From contig DHNC01000040.1 in assembly GCA_002406115.1 (NCBI GenBank), positions 1 to 13,382 of the forward strand: a stretch of 13,382 nt of DNA, read 5' to 3'. Within the stretch, counting starts at the first letter, position 1, and the number at the start of each line of letters is the position of its first letter. Shown piece after piece: positions 13,354 to 13,382 of the stretch. Origin of the DNA: Christensenella sp. UBA4626 (GTDB taxonomy: Bacteria; Bacillota; Clostridia; Christensenellales; UBA1242). Made by a program: the position numbers and the translations under genes. The notes under the pieces were generated by a model. The model saw only the letters and a list, made by a program, of their open reading frames with translations, was not told where the DNA came from and did no database searches.

Positions 13354-13382
13354 AATTTTTCTAATCTTTATATATAATATAT

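Noticed and set aside
13334..13378. Plus-strand promoter at the right end (TTGACA at 13334, TATAAT at 13373) for a gene beyond the window
   Set aside because: The boxes are 33 nt apart, far outside the working range, and no better -10 box lies at 16-18 nt.
1..13382. A 12-nt match between the window start (1-12) and the reverse complement of 13367-13378, as terminal inverted repeats of a mobile element
   Set aside because: The match consists only of A and T in low-complexity sequence, and there is no transposase, integrase or target-site signal.
1..13382. CRISPR arrays, tRNA or rRNA genes, insertion sequences, phage genes or defence systems
   Set aside because: I looked for regularly spaced repeats, cloverleaf-like segments and transposase, phage or nuclease motifs and saw none.

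Overview
The window is AT-rich DNA with the standard genetic code, tightly packed genes, consensus sigma-A-type promoters and Gram-positive-style Shine-Dalgarno sites on two of its four genes. A lipoprotein signal peptide, a cobalamin-independent QueH and a YugP-type membrane metallopeptidase together suggest a low-GC member of the Bacillota, probably an uncultured gut- or host-associated Clostridia-like lineage. The lineage is inferred from gene content and style; no rRNA or other marker is present.

Positions 1-110 hold a consensus promoter (TTGACA, 18 nt, TATAAT), a short leader able to form an A/U-only hairpin, and a Shine-Dalgarno site. They drive one giant gene (111-10673, about 79% of the window) for a predicted lipid-anchored surface protein of 3520 residues. 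It has a lipobox Cys23, a long N-terminal run of Ig-like beta-sandwich modules, a first GLUG-repeat block, a second run of Ig-like modules, two further GLUG-type blocks, and an unclassified C-terminus. Each GLUG-type block is preceded by a related entry module. No enzymatic motif was seen, so a structural, adhesive or binding role at the cell surface is the best inference.

Positions 10712-11367 form a complete monocistronic unit: a consensus extended -10 promoter, queH (epoxyqueuosine reductase, last step of tRNA queuosine synthesis) with a GTG start at the predicted +1, so a candidate leaderless mRNA, and a clear intrinsic terminator. A 198-nt gap without a recognisable gene follows (11368-11565). 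Next come a short alanine racemase gene (alr, 11566-12582, +), which supplies D-alanine for peptidoglycan, and on the opposite strand a yugP-family zinc metallopeptidase (12583-13305, -). The stop codons of these two convergent genes abut with no base between them. The yugP promoter at the right end carries a near-perfect 22-bp dyad over its -35 box, a candidate operator.

The four genes do not form an obvious pathway or operon. Three are ordinary housekeeping genes. The unusual object is the giant modular lipoprotein.
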